Positions 9,834 through 22,459 of a stretch of DNA of 64,000 bases are shown piece after piece. Under the pieces are notes generated by a model that did no database searches, had not been told where the DNA came from, and was given only the letters and a program-made list of their open reading frames with translations. Source of the stretch: Bubalus kerabau (taxonomy: Eukaryota; Chordata; Mammalia; Artiodactyla; Bovidae); assembly GCF_029407905.1 (NCBI RefSeq), contig NW_026577882.1:5580001-5644000 (forward strand). The letters run 5' to 3'. Position 1 is the first letter of the stretch, and each line of letters begins with the position of its first letter. Both the position numbers and the translations under genes were made by a program.

Positions 9834-11238
9834 GTGTGTCCGGGACCTAATTTTCCTCTCCAGGGAAGGCAGGGATCTCGGGGTTGCATTCCAGGCTCCC
9901 CCGGGGAGTCAGGCCTCGTCTCGAGGGGAAGCCAAGGACTCCGCTCTCCTCTCGAGTCGCGACGCGGGTCTCTTGGAGCCCCCTGAGCGGCCTCAAGGGA
10001 GTCCAGCCTCCTCTTCCGTTTGGAGAGAGGACCCGGGATTGCTCTCCAGGCCATGCAGGAAAAGAAGGCCCTCAGCTCGCGAGGACGGGGGCGTCTCAGG
10101 GGTTTCCTCGAGCTGCGGCGCCCGTGGGGGTTTTCTCCCGAGGCACGACGAGGATCTCAGGGAGCCTCTCGTGCGGCGCCAGGGGAGTCAGGTCTCCATG
10201 CACGTGGCGAGGGGTAGCGCGTCCTGGCTCTCGAGTCACGGGAGGGGACTAGGGCCTCGAGACGCGTTGAAGAAGGACTCTCGAGGTCTTTCTCGGGGGG
10301 CGGCGGGAAACCCTCGTGTCCCTCGCCTTCTGCCGGGTACCTTAGGGAACTTGCCAGGGTGCCTCTGAGAGGCGAGGGATCCTGTGGAGGTGGCGGGGCC
10401 CCTCCGGACTCCGCTGGGTCTGGCGCAACGGAAGAGGGCCTCACCTCGAGGGGAGGCAGGAACCTCAGGCTTCCTCTGCGTTTCGGACTCCGACCGCAGG
10501 GTCCCTGCAGAGTTGGGACAGGAGAGTCAGGCCTCGTCTTGTCTGAGGAAGGGCACCCCGCTGGCCTCTCGAGTTGCTCGGGGGGTCTCAGGCCCCTCGT
10601 CGAGCTGTGTGTGGAACCCGCGGGTCTTTGCGGACGATGCACGGGGGTGGCAGTGCCCCTTCGTGTTGTGCCTTCACCCACAGGGTTGCCTTCGAAGAGG
10701 GGTCCGGGCCTCGGGTCCTTCTCAAGAGCGGACCGGGGAATCGGGGGCGTTCGGCCTGTGGCCCCACCCACGTGGCTCGTCTCGAATTTCCTCGTGAGAC
10801 CGGCCTCATCCTGAGGTGCGCCGGGAAGGCCGGGAACCCCTTCCAGACCACGCAGGGGAATCGCCTCTCCTGTCGCGATCAGGAGGGGAGAAGGGGCTCA
10901 GAGGAAGCGGTGCCGGGACCCTCGGTGTTCCCCTCGGGGGAACCCGGCGTGTCGAGGGAATTTTGGAGGTCGCAGGAAGGCTGTCAGGGACCGTCTCGCC
11001 CTTCAGGGCGGAACAGGGGACTTCCCTTGAGACGCCGTCGCGGGCAAGGGCCTCATCTTGCCAAGCGGTGGGAACCACGTGGTTTTTCTCGAGTTGCGGC
11101 GGCATTCTCGAGTTACGACGGGGATCTCAGCCTTCCCCTTGGGTTGGCCCTGGGAAGCCCAATCTTCCCCTCGGGTTGCGAGGGAAAGCTGGGGGTTGCG
11201 CTCGAGTCACTGCAGGGTCTAAGAGACCTCACCTAAGC
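9834..11238 (+). repeat. Satellite unit m8
   Basis: 1,405 bp. Private variants: GGGGTAGCGCG near 10212, CCGGGTACC near 10334, CCCTCCGGACT near 10401, GGGCACCCC near 10551 and TCGAGGGAATTTTGG near 10953. Its 3' end resembles m5 (GGAGGTCGC, GGGTCTAAG) and leads into the m6-like unit m9. Confidence 0.92.
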
Positions 11239-12624
11239 GTTTGTCCGGGACCTAATTTTCCTCTCCAGGGAAGGCAGGGATCTCGGGGTTGCATTCCAGG
11301 CTCCCCCGGGGAGTCAGGCCTCGTCTCGAGGGGAAGCCAAGGACTCCGCTCTCCTCTCGAGTCGCGACGCGGGTCTCTTGGAGCCCCCTGAGCGGCCTCA
11401 AGGGAGTCCAGCCTCCTCTTCCGTTTGGAGAGAGGACCCGGGATTGCTCTCCAGGCCATGCAGGAAGAGAAGGCCCTCAGCTCGCGAGGACGGGGGCGTC
11501 TCAGGGGTTTCCTCGAGCTGCGGCGCCCGTGGGGGTTTTCTCCCGAGGCACGACGAGGATCTCAGGGAGCCTCTCGTGCGGCGCCAGGGGAGTCAGGTCT
11601 CCATGCGCGTGGCGAGGGGGAGCGCGTCCTGGCTCTCGAGTCACGGGAGGGGACTAGGGCCTCGAGACGCGTTGAAGAAGGACTCTCGAGGTCTTTCTCG
11701 GGGGGCGGCCGGAAACCCTCGTTTCCCTCGCCTTCTGCCGGGGACCTTAGGGAACTTGCCAGGGTGCCTCTGAGAGGCGAGGGATCCTGTGGTGGTGGCG
11801 GGGCCCCTCGGGACTCCGCTGGGTCTGGCGCAACGGAAGAGGGCCTCACCTCGAGGGGAGGCAGGAACCTCAGGCTTCCTCTGCCTTTCGGACTCCGACC
11901 GCAGGGTCCCTGCAGAGTTGGGACAGGAAAGTCAGGCCTCGTCTTGTCTGAGGAAGGGAACCCCGCTGGCCTCTCGAGTTGCTCAGGGGGTCTCAGGCCC
12001 CTCGTCGAGCTGTGTGTGGAACCCGCGGGTCTTTGCGGACGATGCACGGGGGTGGCAGTGCCCCTTCGTGTTGTGCCTTCACCCACAGGGTTGCCTTCGA
12101 AGAGGGGTCCGGGCCTCGGGTCCTTCTCAAGAGCGGACCGGGGAATCGGGGGCGTTCGGCCTGTGGCCCCACCCACGTGGCTCGGCTCGAATTTCCTCGT
12201 GAGACCGGCCTCATCCTGAGGTGCGCCGGGAAGGCCGGGAACCCCTTCCAGACCACGCAGGGGAATCGCCTCTCCTGTCGCGATCAGGAGGGGAGAAGGG
12301 GCTCAGAGGAAGCGGTGCCGGGACCCTCGGTGTTCCCCTCGGGGGAACCCGGCGTGTCGGGGGACTTTTGGGGGTCGCAGGAAGGCTGTCAGGGACCGTC
12401 TCGCCCTTCAGGGCGGAACAGGGGACTTCCCTTGAGACGCCGTCGCGGGCAAGGGCCTCATCTTGCCAAGCGGTGGGAACCACGTGGTTTTTCTCGAGTA
12501 ACGACGGGGATCTCAGCCTTCCCCTTGGGTTGGCCCTGGGAAGCCCAATCTTCCCCTCGGGTTGCGAGGGAAAGCTGGGGGTTGCGCTCGAGTCACTGCA
12601 GGGCCTAAGAGACCTCACCTAAGC
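11239..12624 (+). repeat. Satellite unit m9 with 19-bp deletion
   Basis: 1,386 bp, the shortest unit. The two CTCGAGTT elements of the normal unit are merged into one at 12493, with TA in place of TT (CTCGAGTAACG), giving an exact 19-bp loss plus one substitution. The 5' part is a close copy of m6 at an offset of 4,214 bp. It is the first unit with CGGCTCGAATT (near 12182). Confidence 0.95.
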
Positions 12625-14029
12625 GTGTGTCCGGGACCTAATTTTCCTCTCCAGGGAAGGTAGGGATCTCGGGGTTGCATTCCAGGCTCCCCCGGGGAGT
12701 CAGGCCTCGTCTCGAGGGGAAGCCAAGGACTCCGCTCTCCTCTCGAGTCGCGACGCGGGTCTCCTGGAGCCCCCTGAGCGGCCTCAAGCGAGTCCAGCCT
12801 CCTCTTCCGTTTGGAGAGTGGACCCGGGATCGCTCTCCAGGCCATGCAGGAAAAGAAGGCCCTCAGCTCGCGAGGACGGGGGCGTCTCAGGGGTTTCCTC
12901 GAGCTGCGGCGCCCGTGGGGGTTTTCTCCCGAGGCACGACGAGGATCTCAGGGAGCCTCTCGTGCGGCGCCAGGGGAGTCAGGTCTCCATGCACGTGGCG
13001 AGGGGGAGCGCGTCCTGGCTCTCGAGTCACGGGAGGGGACTAGGGCCTCGAGACGCGTTGAAGAAGGACTCTCGAGGTCTTTCTCGGGGGGCGGCGGGAA
13101 ACCCTCGTTTCCCTCGCCTTCTGCCAGGGACCTTAGGGAACTTCCCAGGGTGCCTCTGAGAGGCAAGGGATCCTGTGGAGGTGGCGGGGCCCCTCGGGAG
13201 TCCGCTGGGTCTGGCACAACGGAAGAGGGCCTCACCTCGAGGGGAGGCAGGAACCTCAGGCTTCCTCTCCGTTTCGTTCTCCGACCGCAAGGTCCCTGCA
13301 GAGCTGGGACAGGAGAGTCAGGCCTCGTCTTGTCTGAGGAAGGGAACCCCGCTGGCCTCTCGCGTTGCTCAGGGGGTCTCAGGCCCCTCGTCGAGCTGTG
13401 TGTGGAACCCGCGGGTCTTTGCGGACGATGCACGGGGGTGGCAGTGCCCCTTCGTGTTGTGCCTTCACCCACAGGGTTGCCTTCGAAGAGGGGTCCGGGC
13501 CTCGGGTCCTTCTCAAGAGCGGAACGGGGAATCAGGGGCGTTCGGCCTGTGGCCCCACCCACGTGGCTCGTCTCGAATTTCCTCGTGAGACCGGCCTCAT
13601 CCTGAGGTGCGCCGGGAAGGCCGGGAACCCCTTCCAGACCACGCAGGGGAATCGCCTCTCCTGTCGCGATCAGGAGGGGATAAGGGGCTCAGAGGAAGCT
13701 GTGCCGGGACACTCGGTGTTCCCCTCGGGGGAACCCGGCGTGTCGGGGGACTTTTGGGGGTCGCAGGAAGGCTGTCAGGGACCGTCTCGCCCTTCAGGGC
13801 GGAACAGGGGACTTCCCTTGAGACGCCGTCGCGGGCAAGGGCCTCATCTTGCCAAGCGGTGGGAACCACGTGGTTTTTCTCGAGTTGCGGCGGCATTCTC
13901 GAGTTACGACGGGGATCTCAGCCTTCCCCTTGGGTTGGCCCTGGGAAGCCCAATCTTCCCCTCGGGTTGCGAGGGAAAGCTGGGGGTGGCGCTCGAGTCA
14001 CTGCAGGGCCTAAGAGACCTCACCTAAGC
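12625..14029 (+). repeat. Satellite unit m10
   Basis: 1,405 bp. Variants: GAAGGTAGGG near 12657, CAAGCGAGTC near 12785, GAGAGTGGACC near 12813, GGGATCGC near 12827, TTTCGTTCTCC near 13273 and GGGATAAGG near 13677. CTCGCGTTG near 13359 loses one CTCGAG. Confidence 0.92.
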
Positions 14030-15434
14030 GTGTGTCCGGGACCTAAATTTCCTCTCCAGGGAAGGCAGGGATCTCGGGGTTGCATTCCAGGCTCCCCCGG
14101 GGAGTCAGGCCTCGTCTCGAGGGGAAGCCAAGGACTCCGCTCTCCTCTCGAGTCGCGACGCGGGTCTCTTGGAGCCCCCTGAGCGGCCTCAAGGGAGTCC
14201 AGCCTCCTCTTCCGTTTGGAGAGAGGACCCGGGATTGCTCTCCAGGCCATGCAGGAAAAGAAGGCCCTCAGCTCGCGAGGACTGGGGCGTCTCAGGGGTT
14301 TCCTCGAGCTGCGGCGCCCGTGGGGGTTTTCTCCCGAGGCACGACGAGGATCTCAGGGAGCCTCTCGTGCGGCGCCAGGGGAGTCAGGTCTCCATGCGCG
14401 TGGCGAGGGGGAGTGCGTCCTGGCTCTCGAGTCACGGGAGGGGACTAGGGCCTCGAGACGCATTGAAGAAGGACTCTCGAGGTCGTTGTCGGGGGGCGGC
14501 GGGAAACCCTCGTTTCCCTCGCCTTCTGCCGGGGACCTTAGGGAACTTCCCAGGGTGCCTCTGAGAGGCGAGGGATCCTGTGGAGGTGGCGGGGCCCCTC
14601 GGGACTCCGCTGGGTCTGGCGCAACGGAAGAGGGCCTCACCTCGAGGGGAGGCAGGAAACTCAGGCTTCCTCTCCGTTTCGTTCTCCGACCGCAGGGTCC
14701 CTGCAGAGCTGGGACAGGAGAGTCAGGCCTCGTCTTGTCTGAGGAAGGGAATCCCGCTGGCCTCTCGAGTTGCTCAGGGGGTCTCAGGCCCCTCGTCGAG
14801 CTGTGTGTGGAACCCGCGGGTCTTTGCGGATGATGCACGGGGGTGGCAGTGCCCCTTCGTGTTGTGCCTTCACCCACAGGGTTGCCTTCGAAGAGGGGTC
14901 CGGGCCTCGGGTCCTTCTCAAGAGCGGACCGGGGAATCGGGGGCGTTCGGCCTGTGGCCCCACCCACGTGGCTCGTCTCGAATTTCCTCGTGAGACCGGC
15001 CTCATCCTGAGGTGCGCCGGGAAGGCCGGGAACCCCTTCCAGACCACGCAGGGGAATCGCCTCTCCTGTCGCGATCAGGAGGGGAGAAGGGGCGCAGAGG
15101 AAGCGGTGCCGGGACCCTCGGTGTTCCCCTCGGGGGAACCCGGCGAGTCGGGGGACTTTTGGGGGTCGCAGGAAGGCTGTCAGGGACCGTCTCGCCCTTC
15201 AGGGCGGAACAGGGGACTTCCCTTGAGACGCCGTCGCGGGCAAGGGCCTCATCTTGCCAAGCGGTGGGAACCACGTGGTTTTTCTCGAGTTGCGGCGGGA
15301 TTCTCGAGTTACGACGGGGATCTCAGCCTTCCCCTTGGGTTGGCCCTGGGAAGCCCAATCTTCCCCTCGGGTTGCGAGGGAAAACTGGGGCTGGCGCTCG
15401 AGTCACTGCAGGGCCTAAGAGACCTCACCTAAGC
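14030..15434 (+). repeat. Satellite unit m11
   Basis: 1,405 bp. CCTAAATTTCC near 14042, GGACTGGGGCG near 14279, GGAGTGCGTCC near 14410, GACGCATTG near 14457 and TTTCGTTCTCC near 14678. The 5' half forms a near-duplicate pair with m12; the middle shares variants with m10. Confidence 0.92.
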
Positions 15435-16839
15435 GTGTGTCCGGGACCTAATTTTCCTCTCCAGGGAAGGCAGGGATCTCGGGGTTGCATTCCAGGCTCC
15501 CCCGGGGAGTCAGGCCTCGTCTCGAGGGGAAGCCAAGGACTCCGCTCTCCTCTCGAGTCGCGACGCGGGTCTCTTGGAGCCCCCTGAGCGGCCTCAAGGG
15601 AGTCCAGCCTCCTCTTCCGTTTGGAGAGAGGACCCGGGATTGCTCTCCAGGCCATGCAGGAAAAGAAGGCCCTCAGCTCGCGAGGACTGGGGCGTCTCAG
15701 GGGTTTCCTCGAGCTGCGGCGCCCGTGGGGGTTTTCTCCCGAGGCACGACGAGGATCTCAGGGAGCCTCTCGTGCGGCGCCAGGGGAGTCAGGTCTCCAT
15801 GCGCGTGGCGAGGGGGAGTGCGTCCTGGCTCTCGAGTCACGGGAGGGGACTAGGGCCTCGAGACGCGTTGAAGAAGGACTCTCGAGGTCGTTGTCGGGGG
15901 GCGGCGGGAAACCCTCGTTTCCCTCGCCTTCTGCCGGGGACCTTAGGGAACTTCCCAGGGTGCCTCTGAGAGGCGAGGGATCCTGTGGAGGTGGCGGGGC
16001 CCCTCGGGACTCCGCTGGGTCTGGCGCAACGGAAGAGGGCCTCACCTCGAGGGGAGGCAGGAACCTCAGGCTTCCTCTGCGTTTCGGACTCCGACCGCAG
16101 GGTCCCTGCAGAGTTGGGACAGGAGAGTCAGGCCTCGTCTTGTCTGAGGAAGGGAACCCCGCTGGCCTCTCGCGTTGCTCAGGGGGTCTCAGGCACCTCG
16201 TCGAGCTGTGTGTGGAACCCGCGGGTCTTTGCGGACGATGCACGGGGGTGGCAGTGCCCCTTCGTGTTGTGCCTTCACCCACAGGGTTGCCTTCGAAGAG
16301 GGGTCCGGGCCTCGGGTCCTTCTCAAGAGCGGACCGGGGAATCGGGGGCGTTCGGCCTGTGGCCCCACCCACGTGGCTCGTCTCGAATTTCCTCGTGAGA
16401 CCGGCCTCATCCTGAGGTGCGCCGGGAAGGCCGGGAACCCCTTCCAGACCACGCAGGGGAATCGCCTCTCCTGTCGCGATCAGGAGGGGAGAAGGGGCTC
16501 AGAGGAAGCGGTGCCGGGACCCTCGGTGTTCCCCTCGGGGGAACCCGGCGTGTCGGGGGACTTTTGGGGGTCGCAGCAAGGCTGTCAGGGACCGTCTCGC
16601 CCTTCAGGGCGGCACAGGGGACTTCCCTTGAGACGCCGTCGCGGGCAAGGGCCTCATCTTGCCAAGCGGTGGGAACCACGTGGTTTTTCTCGAGTTGCGG
16701 CGGCATTCTCGAGTTACGACGGGGATCTCAGCCTTCCCCTTGGGTTGGCCCTGGGAAGCCCAATCTTCCCCTCGGGTTGCGAGGGAAAGCTGGGGGTTGC
16801 GCTCGAGTCACTGCAGGGTCTAAGATACCTCACCTAAGC
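15435..16839 (+). repeat. Satellite unit m12
   Basis: 1,405 bp. It repeats the m11 markers GGACTGGGGCG (near 15684), GGAGTGCG and GAGGTCGTTG, but has the common GCGTTG and TTTCGGACTCC. Private variants: CAGGCACCTCG near 16189, CGCAGCAAGG near 16573 and CTAAGATACC near 16820. Confidence 0.92.
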
Positions 16840-18244
16840 GTGTGTCCGGGACCTAATTTTCCTCTCCAGGGAAGGCAGGGATCTCGGGGTTGCATTCCAG
16901 GCTCCCCTGGGGAGTCAGGCCTCGTCTCGAGGGGAAGCCAAGGACTCCGCTCTCCTCTCGATTCGCGACGCGGGTCTCCTGGAGCTCCCTGAGCGGCCTC
17001 AAGGGAGTCCAGCCTCCTCTTCCGTTTGGAGAGAGGACCCGGGATCGCTCTCCAGGCCATGCAGGAAAAGAAGGCCCTCAGCTCGCGAGGACGGGGGCGT
17101 CTCAGGGGTTTCCTCGAGCTGCGGCGCCCGTGGGGGTTTTCTCCCGAGGCACGACGAGGATCTCAGGGAGCCTCTCGTGCGGCGCCAGGGGAGTCAGGTC
17201 TCCATGCGCGTGGCGAGGGGGAGCGCGTCCTGGCTCTCGAGTCACGGGAGGGGACTAGGGCCTCGAGACGCGTTGAAGAAGGACTCTCGAGGTCGTTGTC
17301 GGGGGGCGGCGGGAAACCCTCGTTTCCCTCGCCTTCTGCCGGGGACCTTAGGGAACTTCCCAGGGTGCCTCTGAGAGGCGAGGGATCCTGTGGAGGTGGC
17401 GGGGCCCCTCGGGACTCCGCTGGGTCTGGCGCAACGGAAGAGGGCCTCACCTCGAGGGGAGGCAGGAACCTCAGGCTTCCTCTCCGTTTCGGACTCCGAC
17501 CGCAGGGTCCCTGCAGAGTTGGGACAGGAGAGTCAGGCCTCGTCTTGTCTGAGGAAGGGAACCCCGCTGGCCTCTCGAGTTGCTCAGGGGGTCTCAGGCC
17601 CCTCGTCGAGCTGTGTGTGGAACCCGCGGGTCTTTGCGGACGATGCACGGGGGTGGCAGTGCCCCTTCGTGTTGTGCCTTCACCCACAGGGTTGCCTTCG
17701 AAGAGGGGTCCGGGCCTCGGGTCCTTCTCAAGAGCGGACCGGGGAATCGGGGGCGTTCGGCCTGTGGCCCCACCCACGTGGCTCGTCTCGAATTTCCTCA
17801 TGAGACCGGCCTCATCCTGAGGTGCGCCGGGAAGGCCGGGAACCCCTTCCAGACCACGCAGGGGAATCGCCTCTCCTGTCGCGATCAGGAGGGGAGAAGG
17901 GGCTCAGAGGAAGCGGTGCCGGGACCCTCGGTGTTCCCCTCGGGGGAACCCGGCGTGTCGGGGGACTTTTGGGGGTCGCATGAAGGCTGTCAGGGACCGT
18001 CTCGCCCTTCAGGGCGGAACAGGGGACTTCCCTTGAGACGCCGTCGCGGGCAAGGGCCTCATCTTGCCAAGCGGTGGGAACCACGTGGTTTTTCTCGAGT
18101 TGCGGCGGCATTCTCGAGTTACGACGGGGATCTCAGCCTTCCCCTTGGGTTGGCCCTGGGAAGCCCAATCTTCCCCTCGGGTTGTGAGGGAAAGCTGGGG
18201 GTGGCGCTCGAGTCACTGCAGGGCCTAAGAGACCTCACCTAAGC
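16840..18244 (+). repeat. Satellite unit m13
   Basis: 1,405 bp. TCCCCTGGGG near 16903, CTCGATTCGCG near 16957 (loses one CTCGAG) and GGAGCTCCC near 16981. It keeps GAGGTCGTTG from m11/m12. TTCCTCATGAG near 17795 is shared with m24 and m31. Confidence 0.92.
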
Positions 18245-19649
18245 GTGTGTCCAGGACCTAATTTTCCTCTCCAGGGAAGGCAGGGATCTCGGGGTTGCAT
18301 TCCAGGCTCCCCCGGGGAGTCAGGCCTCGTCTCGAGGGGAAGCCAAGGACTCCGCTCTCCTCTCGAGTCGCGACGCGGGTCTCTTGGAGCCCCCTGAGCG
18401 GCCTCAAGGGAGTCCAGCCTCCTCTTCCGTTTGGAGAGAGGACCCGGGATTGCTCTCCAGGCCATGCAGGAAAAGAAGGCCCTCAGCTCGCGAGGACGGG
18501 GGCGTCTCAGGGGTTTCCTCGAGCTGCGGCGCCCGTGGGGGTTTTCTCCCGAGGCACGACGAGGATCTCAGGGAGCCTCTCGTGCGGCGCCAGGGGAGTC
18601 AGGTCTCCATGCGCGTGGCGAGGGGGAGCGCGTCCTGGCTCTCGAGTCACGGGAGGGGACTAGGGCCTCGAGACACGTTGAAGAAGGACTCTCGAGGTCT
18701 TTCTCGGGGGGCGGCGGGAAACCCTCGTTTCCCTCGCCTTCTGCCGGGGACCTTAGGGAACTTCCCAGGGTGCCTCTGAGAGGCGAGGGATCCTGTGGAG
18801 GTGGCGGGGCCCCTCGGGACTCCGCTGGGTCTGGCGCAACGGAAGAGGGCCTCACCTCGAGGGGAGGCAGGAACCTCAGGCTTCCTCTGTGTTTCGGACT
18901 CCGACCGCAGGGTCCCTGCAGAGTTGGGACAGGAGAGTCAGGCCTCGTCTTGTCTGAGGAAGGGAACCCCGCTGGCCTCACGAGTTGCTCAGGGGGTCTC
19001 AGGCCCCTCGTCGAGCTGTGTGTGGAACCCGCGGGTCTTTGCGGACGATGCACGGGGGTGGCAGTGCCCCTTCGTGTTGTGCCTTCACCCACAGGGTTGC
19101 CTTCGAAGAGGGGTCCGGGCCTCGGGTCCTTCTCAAGGGCGGACCGGGGAATTGGGGGCGTTCGGCCTGTGGCCCCACCCACGTGGCTCGTCTCGAATTT
19201 CCTCGTGAGACCGGCCTCATCCTGAGGTGCGCCGGGAAGGCCGGGAACCCCTTCCAGACCACGCAGGGGAATCGCCTCTCCTGTCGCGATCAGGAGGGGA
19301 GAAGGGGCTCAGAGGAAGCGGTGCCGGGACCCTCGGTGTTCCCCTCGGGGGAACCCGGCGTGTCGGGGGACTTTTGGGGGTCGCAGGAAGGCTGTCAGGG
19401 ACCGTCTCGCCCTTCAGGGCGGAACAGGGGACTTCCCTTGAGACGCCGTCGCGGGCAAGGGCCTCATCTTGCCAAGCGGTGGGAACCACGTGGTTTTTCT
19501 CGAGTTGCGGTGGCATTCTCGAGTTACGACGGGGATCTCAGCCTTCCCCTTGGGTTGGCCCTGGGAAGCCCTATCTTCCCCTCGGGTTGCGAGGGAAAGC
19601 TGGGGGTTGCGCTCGAGTCACTGCAGGGCCTAAGAGACCTCACCTAAGC
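18245..19649 (+). repeat. Satellite unit m14
   Basis: 1,405 bp. GTCCAGGACC at the start (near 18250), GACACGTTG near 18671, CTGTGTTTCGG near 18887, CTCACGAGTTG near 18977 (loses a CTCGAG), CTCAAGGGCGG near 19132, and GCGGTGGCATTC near 19506, a variant seen again at the end of m22. Confidence 0.92.
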
Positions 19650-21054
19650 GTGTGTCCGGGACCTAATTTTCCTCTCCAGGGAAGGCAGGGATCTCGGGGT
19701 TGCATTCCAGGCTCCCCCGGGGAGTCAGGCCTCGTCTCGAAGGGAAGCCAAGGACTCCGCTCTCCTCTCGAGTCGCGACGCGGGTCTCCTGGAGCCCCCT
19801 GAGCGGCCTCAAGGGAGTCCAGCCTCCTCTTCCGTTTGGAGAGAGGACCCGGGATTGCTCTCCAGGCCATGCAGGAAAAGAAGGCCCTCAGCTCGCGAGG
19901 ACGGGGGCGTCTCAGGGGTTTCCTCGATCTGCGGCGCCCGTGGGGGTTTTCTCCCGAGGCGCGACCAGGATCTCAGGGAGCCTCTCGTGTGGCGCCAGGG
20001 AAGTCAGGTCTCCATGCGCGTGGCGAGGGGGAGCGCGTCCTGGCTCTCGAGTCACGGGAGGGGACTAGGTCCTCGAGACGCGTTGAAGAAGGACTCTCGA
20101 GGTCTTTGTCGGGGGGCGGCGGGAAACCCTCGTGTCCCTCGCCTTCTGCCGGGGACTTTAGGGAACTTGCCAGGGTGCCTCTGAGAGGCGAGGGATCCTG
20201 TGGATGTGGCGGGGCCCCTCGGGACTCCGCTGGGTCTGGCGCAACGGAAGAGGGCCTCACCTCGAGGGGAGGCAGGAACCTCAGGCTTCCTCTGCGTTTC
20301 GGACTCCGTCCGCAGGGTCCCTGCAGAGTTGGGACAGGAGAGTCAGGCCTCGTCTTGTCTGAGGAAGGGAACCCCGCTGGCCTCTCGAGTTGCTCAGGGG
20401 GTCTCAGGCCCCTCGTCGAGCTGTGTGTGGAACCCGCGGGTCTTTGCGGACGATGCACGGGGGTGGCAGTGCCCCTTCGTGTTGTGCCTTCACCCACAGG
20501 GTTGCCTTCGAAGAGGGGTCCGGGCCTCGGGTCCTTCTCAAGAGCGGACCGGGGAATCGGGGGCGTTCGGCCTGTGGCCCCACCCACGTGGCTCGTCTCG
20601 AATTTCCTCGTGAGACCGGCCTCATCCTGAGGTGCGCCGGGAAGGCCGGGAACCCCTTCCAGACCACGCAGGGGAATCGCCTCTCCTGTCGCGATCAGGA
20701 GGGGAGGAGGGGCTCAGAGGAAGCGGTGCCGGGATCCTCGGTGTTCCCCTCGGGGGAACCCGGCGTGTCGGGGGACTTTTGGGGGTCGCAGGAAGGCTGT
20801 CAGGGACCGTCTCGCCCTTCAGGGCGGAACAGGGGACTTCCCTTGAGACGCCGTCGCGGGCAAGGGCCTCATCTTGCCAAGCGGTGGGAACCACGTGGTT
20901 TTTCTCGAGTTGCGGCAGCATTCTCGAGTTACGACGGAGATCTCAGCCTTCCCCTTGGGTTGGCCCTGGGAAGCCCAATCTTCCCCTCGGGTTGCGAGGG
21001 AAAGCTGGGGGTTGCGCTCGAGTCACTGCAGGGCCTAAGAGACCTCACCTAAGC
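19650..21054 (+). repeat. Satellite unit m15
   Basis: 1,405 bp. TCTCGAAGGG near 19735, CTCGATCTGCGG near 19923, GCGCGACCAGG near 19960 and GTGTGGCGCC near 19987. It combines GCGCGAC with GGGAAGTC, a pairing otherwise seen in m23 and m46. GTGGATGTGG near 20200 and CCGTCCGC near 20306 are private. Confidence 0.92.
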
Positions 21055-22459
21055 GTGTGTCCGGGACCTAATTTTCCTATCCAGGGAAGGCAGGGATCTC
21101 GGGGTTGCATTCCAGGCTCCCCCGGGGAGTCAGGCCTCGTCTCGAGGGGAAGCCAAGGGCTCCGCTCTCCTCTCGAGTCGCGACGCGGATCTCCTGGAGC
21201 CCCCTGAGCGGCCTCAAGGGAGTCCAGCCTCCTCTTCCGTTTGGAGAGAGGACCCGGGATTGCTCTCCAGGCCATGCAGGAAAAGAAGGCCCTCAGCTCG
21301 CGAGGACGGGGGCGTCTCAGGGGTTTCCTCGAGCTGCGGCGCCCGTGGGGGTTTTCTCCCGTGGCACGACGAGGATCTCAGGGAGCCTCTCGTGCGGCGC
21401 CAGGGGAGTCAGGTCTCCATGCGCGTGGCGAGGGGGAGCGCGTCCTGGCTCTCGAGTCACGGGAGAGGACTAGGGCCCCGAGACGCGTTGAAGAAGGACT
21501 CTCGAGGTCTTTGTCGGGGGGCGGCGGGAAACCCTCGTTTCCCTCGCCTTCTGCCGGGGACCTTAGGGAACTTCCCGGGGTGCCTCTGAGAGGCGAGGGA
21601 TCCTGTGGAGGCGGCAGGGCCCCTCGGGACTCCGCTGGGTCTGGCGCAACGCAAGAGGGCCTCACCTCGAGGGGAGGCAGGAACCTCAGGCTTCCTCTCC
21701 GTTTCGGACTCCGACCGCAGGGTCCCTGCAGAGTTGGGACAGGAGAGTCAGGCCTCGTCTTGTCTGAGGAAGGGAACCCCGCTGGCCTCTCGAGTTGCTC
21801 AGGGGGTCTCAGGCCCCTCGTCGAGCTGTGTGTGGAACCCGCGGGTCTTTGCGGACGATGCACGGGGGTGGCAGTGCCCCTTCGTGTTGTGCCTTCACCC
21901 ACAGTGTTGCCTTCGAAGAGGGGTCCGGGCCTCGGGTCCTTCTCAAGAGCGGACCGGGGAATCGGGGGCGTTCGGCCTGTGGCCCCACCCACGTGTCTCG
22001 TCTCGAATTTCCTCGTGAGACCGGCCTCATCCTGAGGTGCGCCGGGAAGGCCGGGAACCCCTTCCAGACCACGCAGGGGAATCGCCTCTCCTGTCGCGAT
22101 CAGGAGGGGAGAAGGGGCTCAGAGGAAGCGGTGCCGGGACCCTCGGTGTTCCCCTCGGGGGAACCCGGCGTGTCGGGGGACTTTTGGGGGTCGCAGGAAG
22201 GCTGTCAGGGACCGTCTCGCCCTTCAGGGCGGAACAGGGGACTTCCCTTGAGACGCCGTCGCGGGCAAGGGCCTCATCTTGCCAAGCGGTGGGAACCACG
22301 TGGTTTTTCTCGAGTTGCGGCGGCATTCTCGAGTTACGACGGGGATCTCAGCCTTCCCCTTGGGTTGGCCCTGGGAAGCCCAATCTTCCCCTCGGGTTGC
22401 GAGGGAAAGCTGGGGGTTGCGCTCGAGTCACTGCAGGGCCTAAGAGACCTCACCTAAGC
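21055..22459 (+). repeat. Satellite unit m16 (first position of 7-unit repeat, copy 1)
   Basis: 1,405 bp. CCTATCCAGG near 21077, GGGCTCCGC near 21158, CCCGTGGCACG near 21358, GGCGGCAGGG near 21611 and AACGCAAGAG near 21649. T at 21905 (CACAGTGTTG) and T at 21996 (CACGTGTCTCG) recur in m32 at exactly +22,475. Confidence 0.93.

Larger units (their letters stand above)
6737..12200 (+). repeat. Three-unit-offset duplication (m5-m6 versus m8-m9)
   Basis: About 6.75-8.0 kb and 10.96-12.2 kb share GGAGGTCGC, GGGTCTAAG, GTTTGTCC at the unit start, GGCGGCCGG (C7496/C11710), GTGGTGGTGG and GACAGGAAAGTC at +4,214. That offset is 3x1,405 minus the one base lost in m7. Ends are approximate, and the copies differ at several bases. 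Confidence 0.75.
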
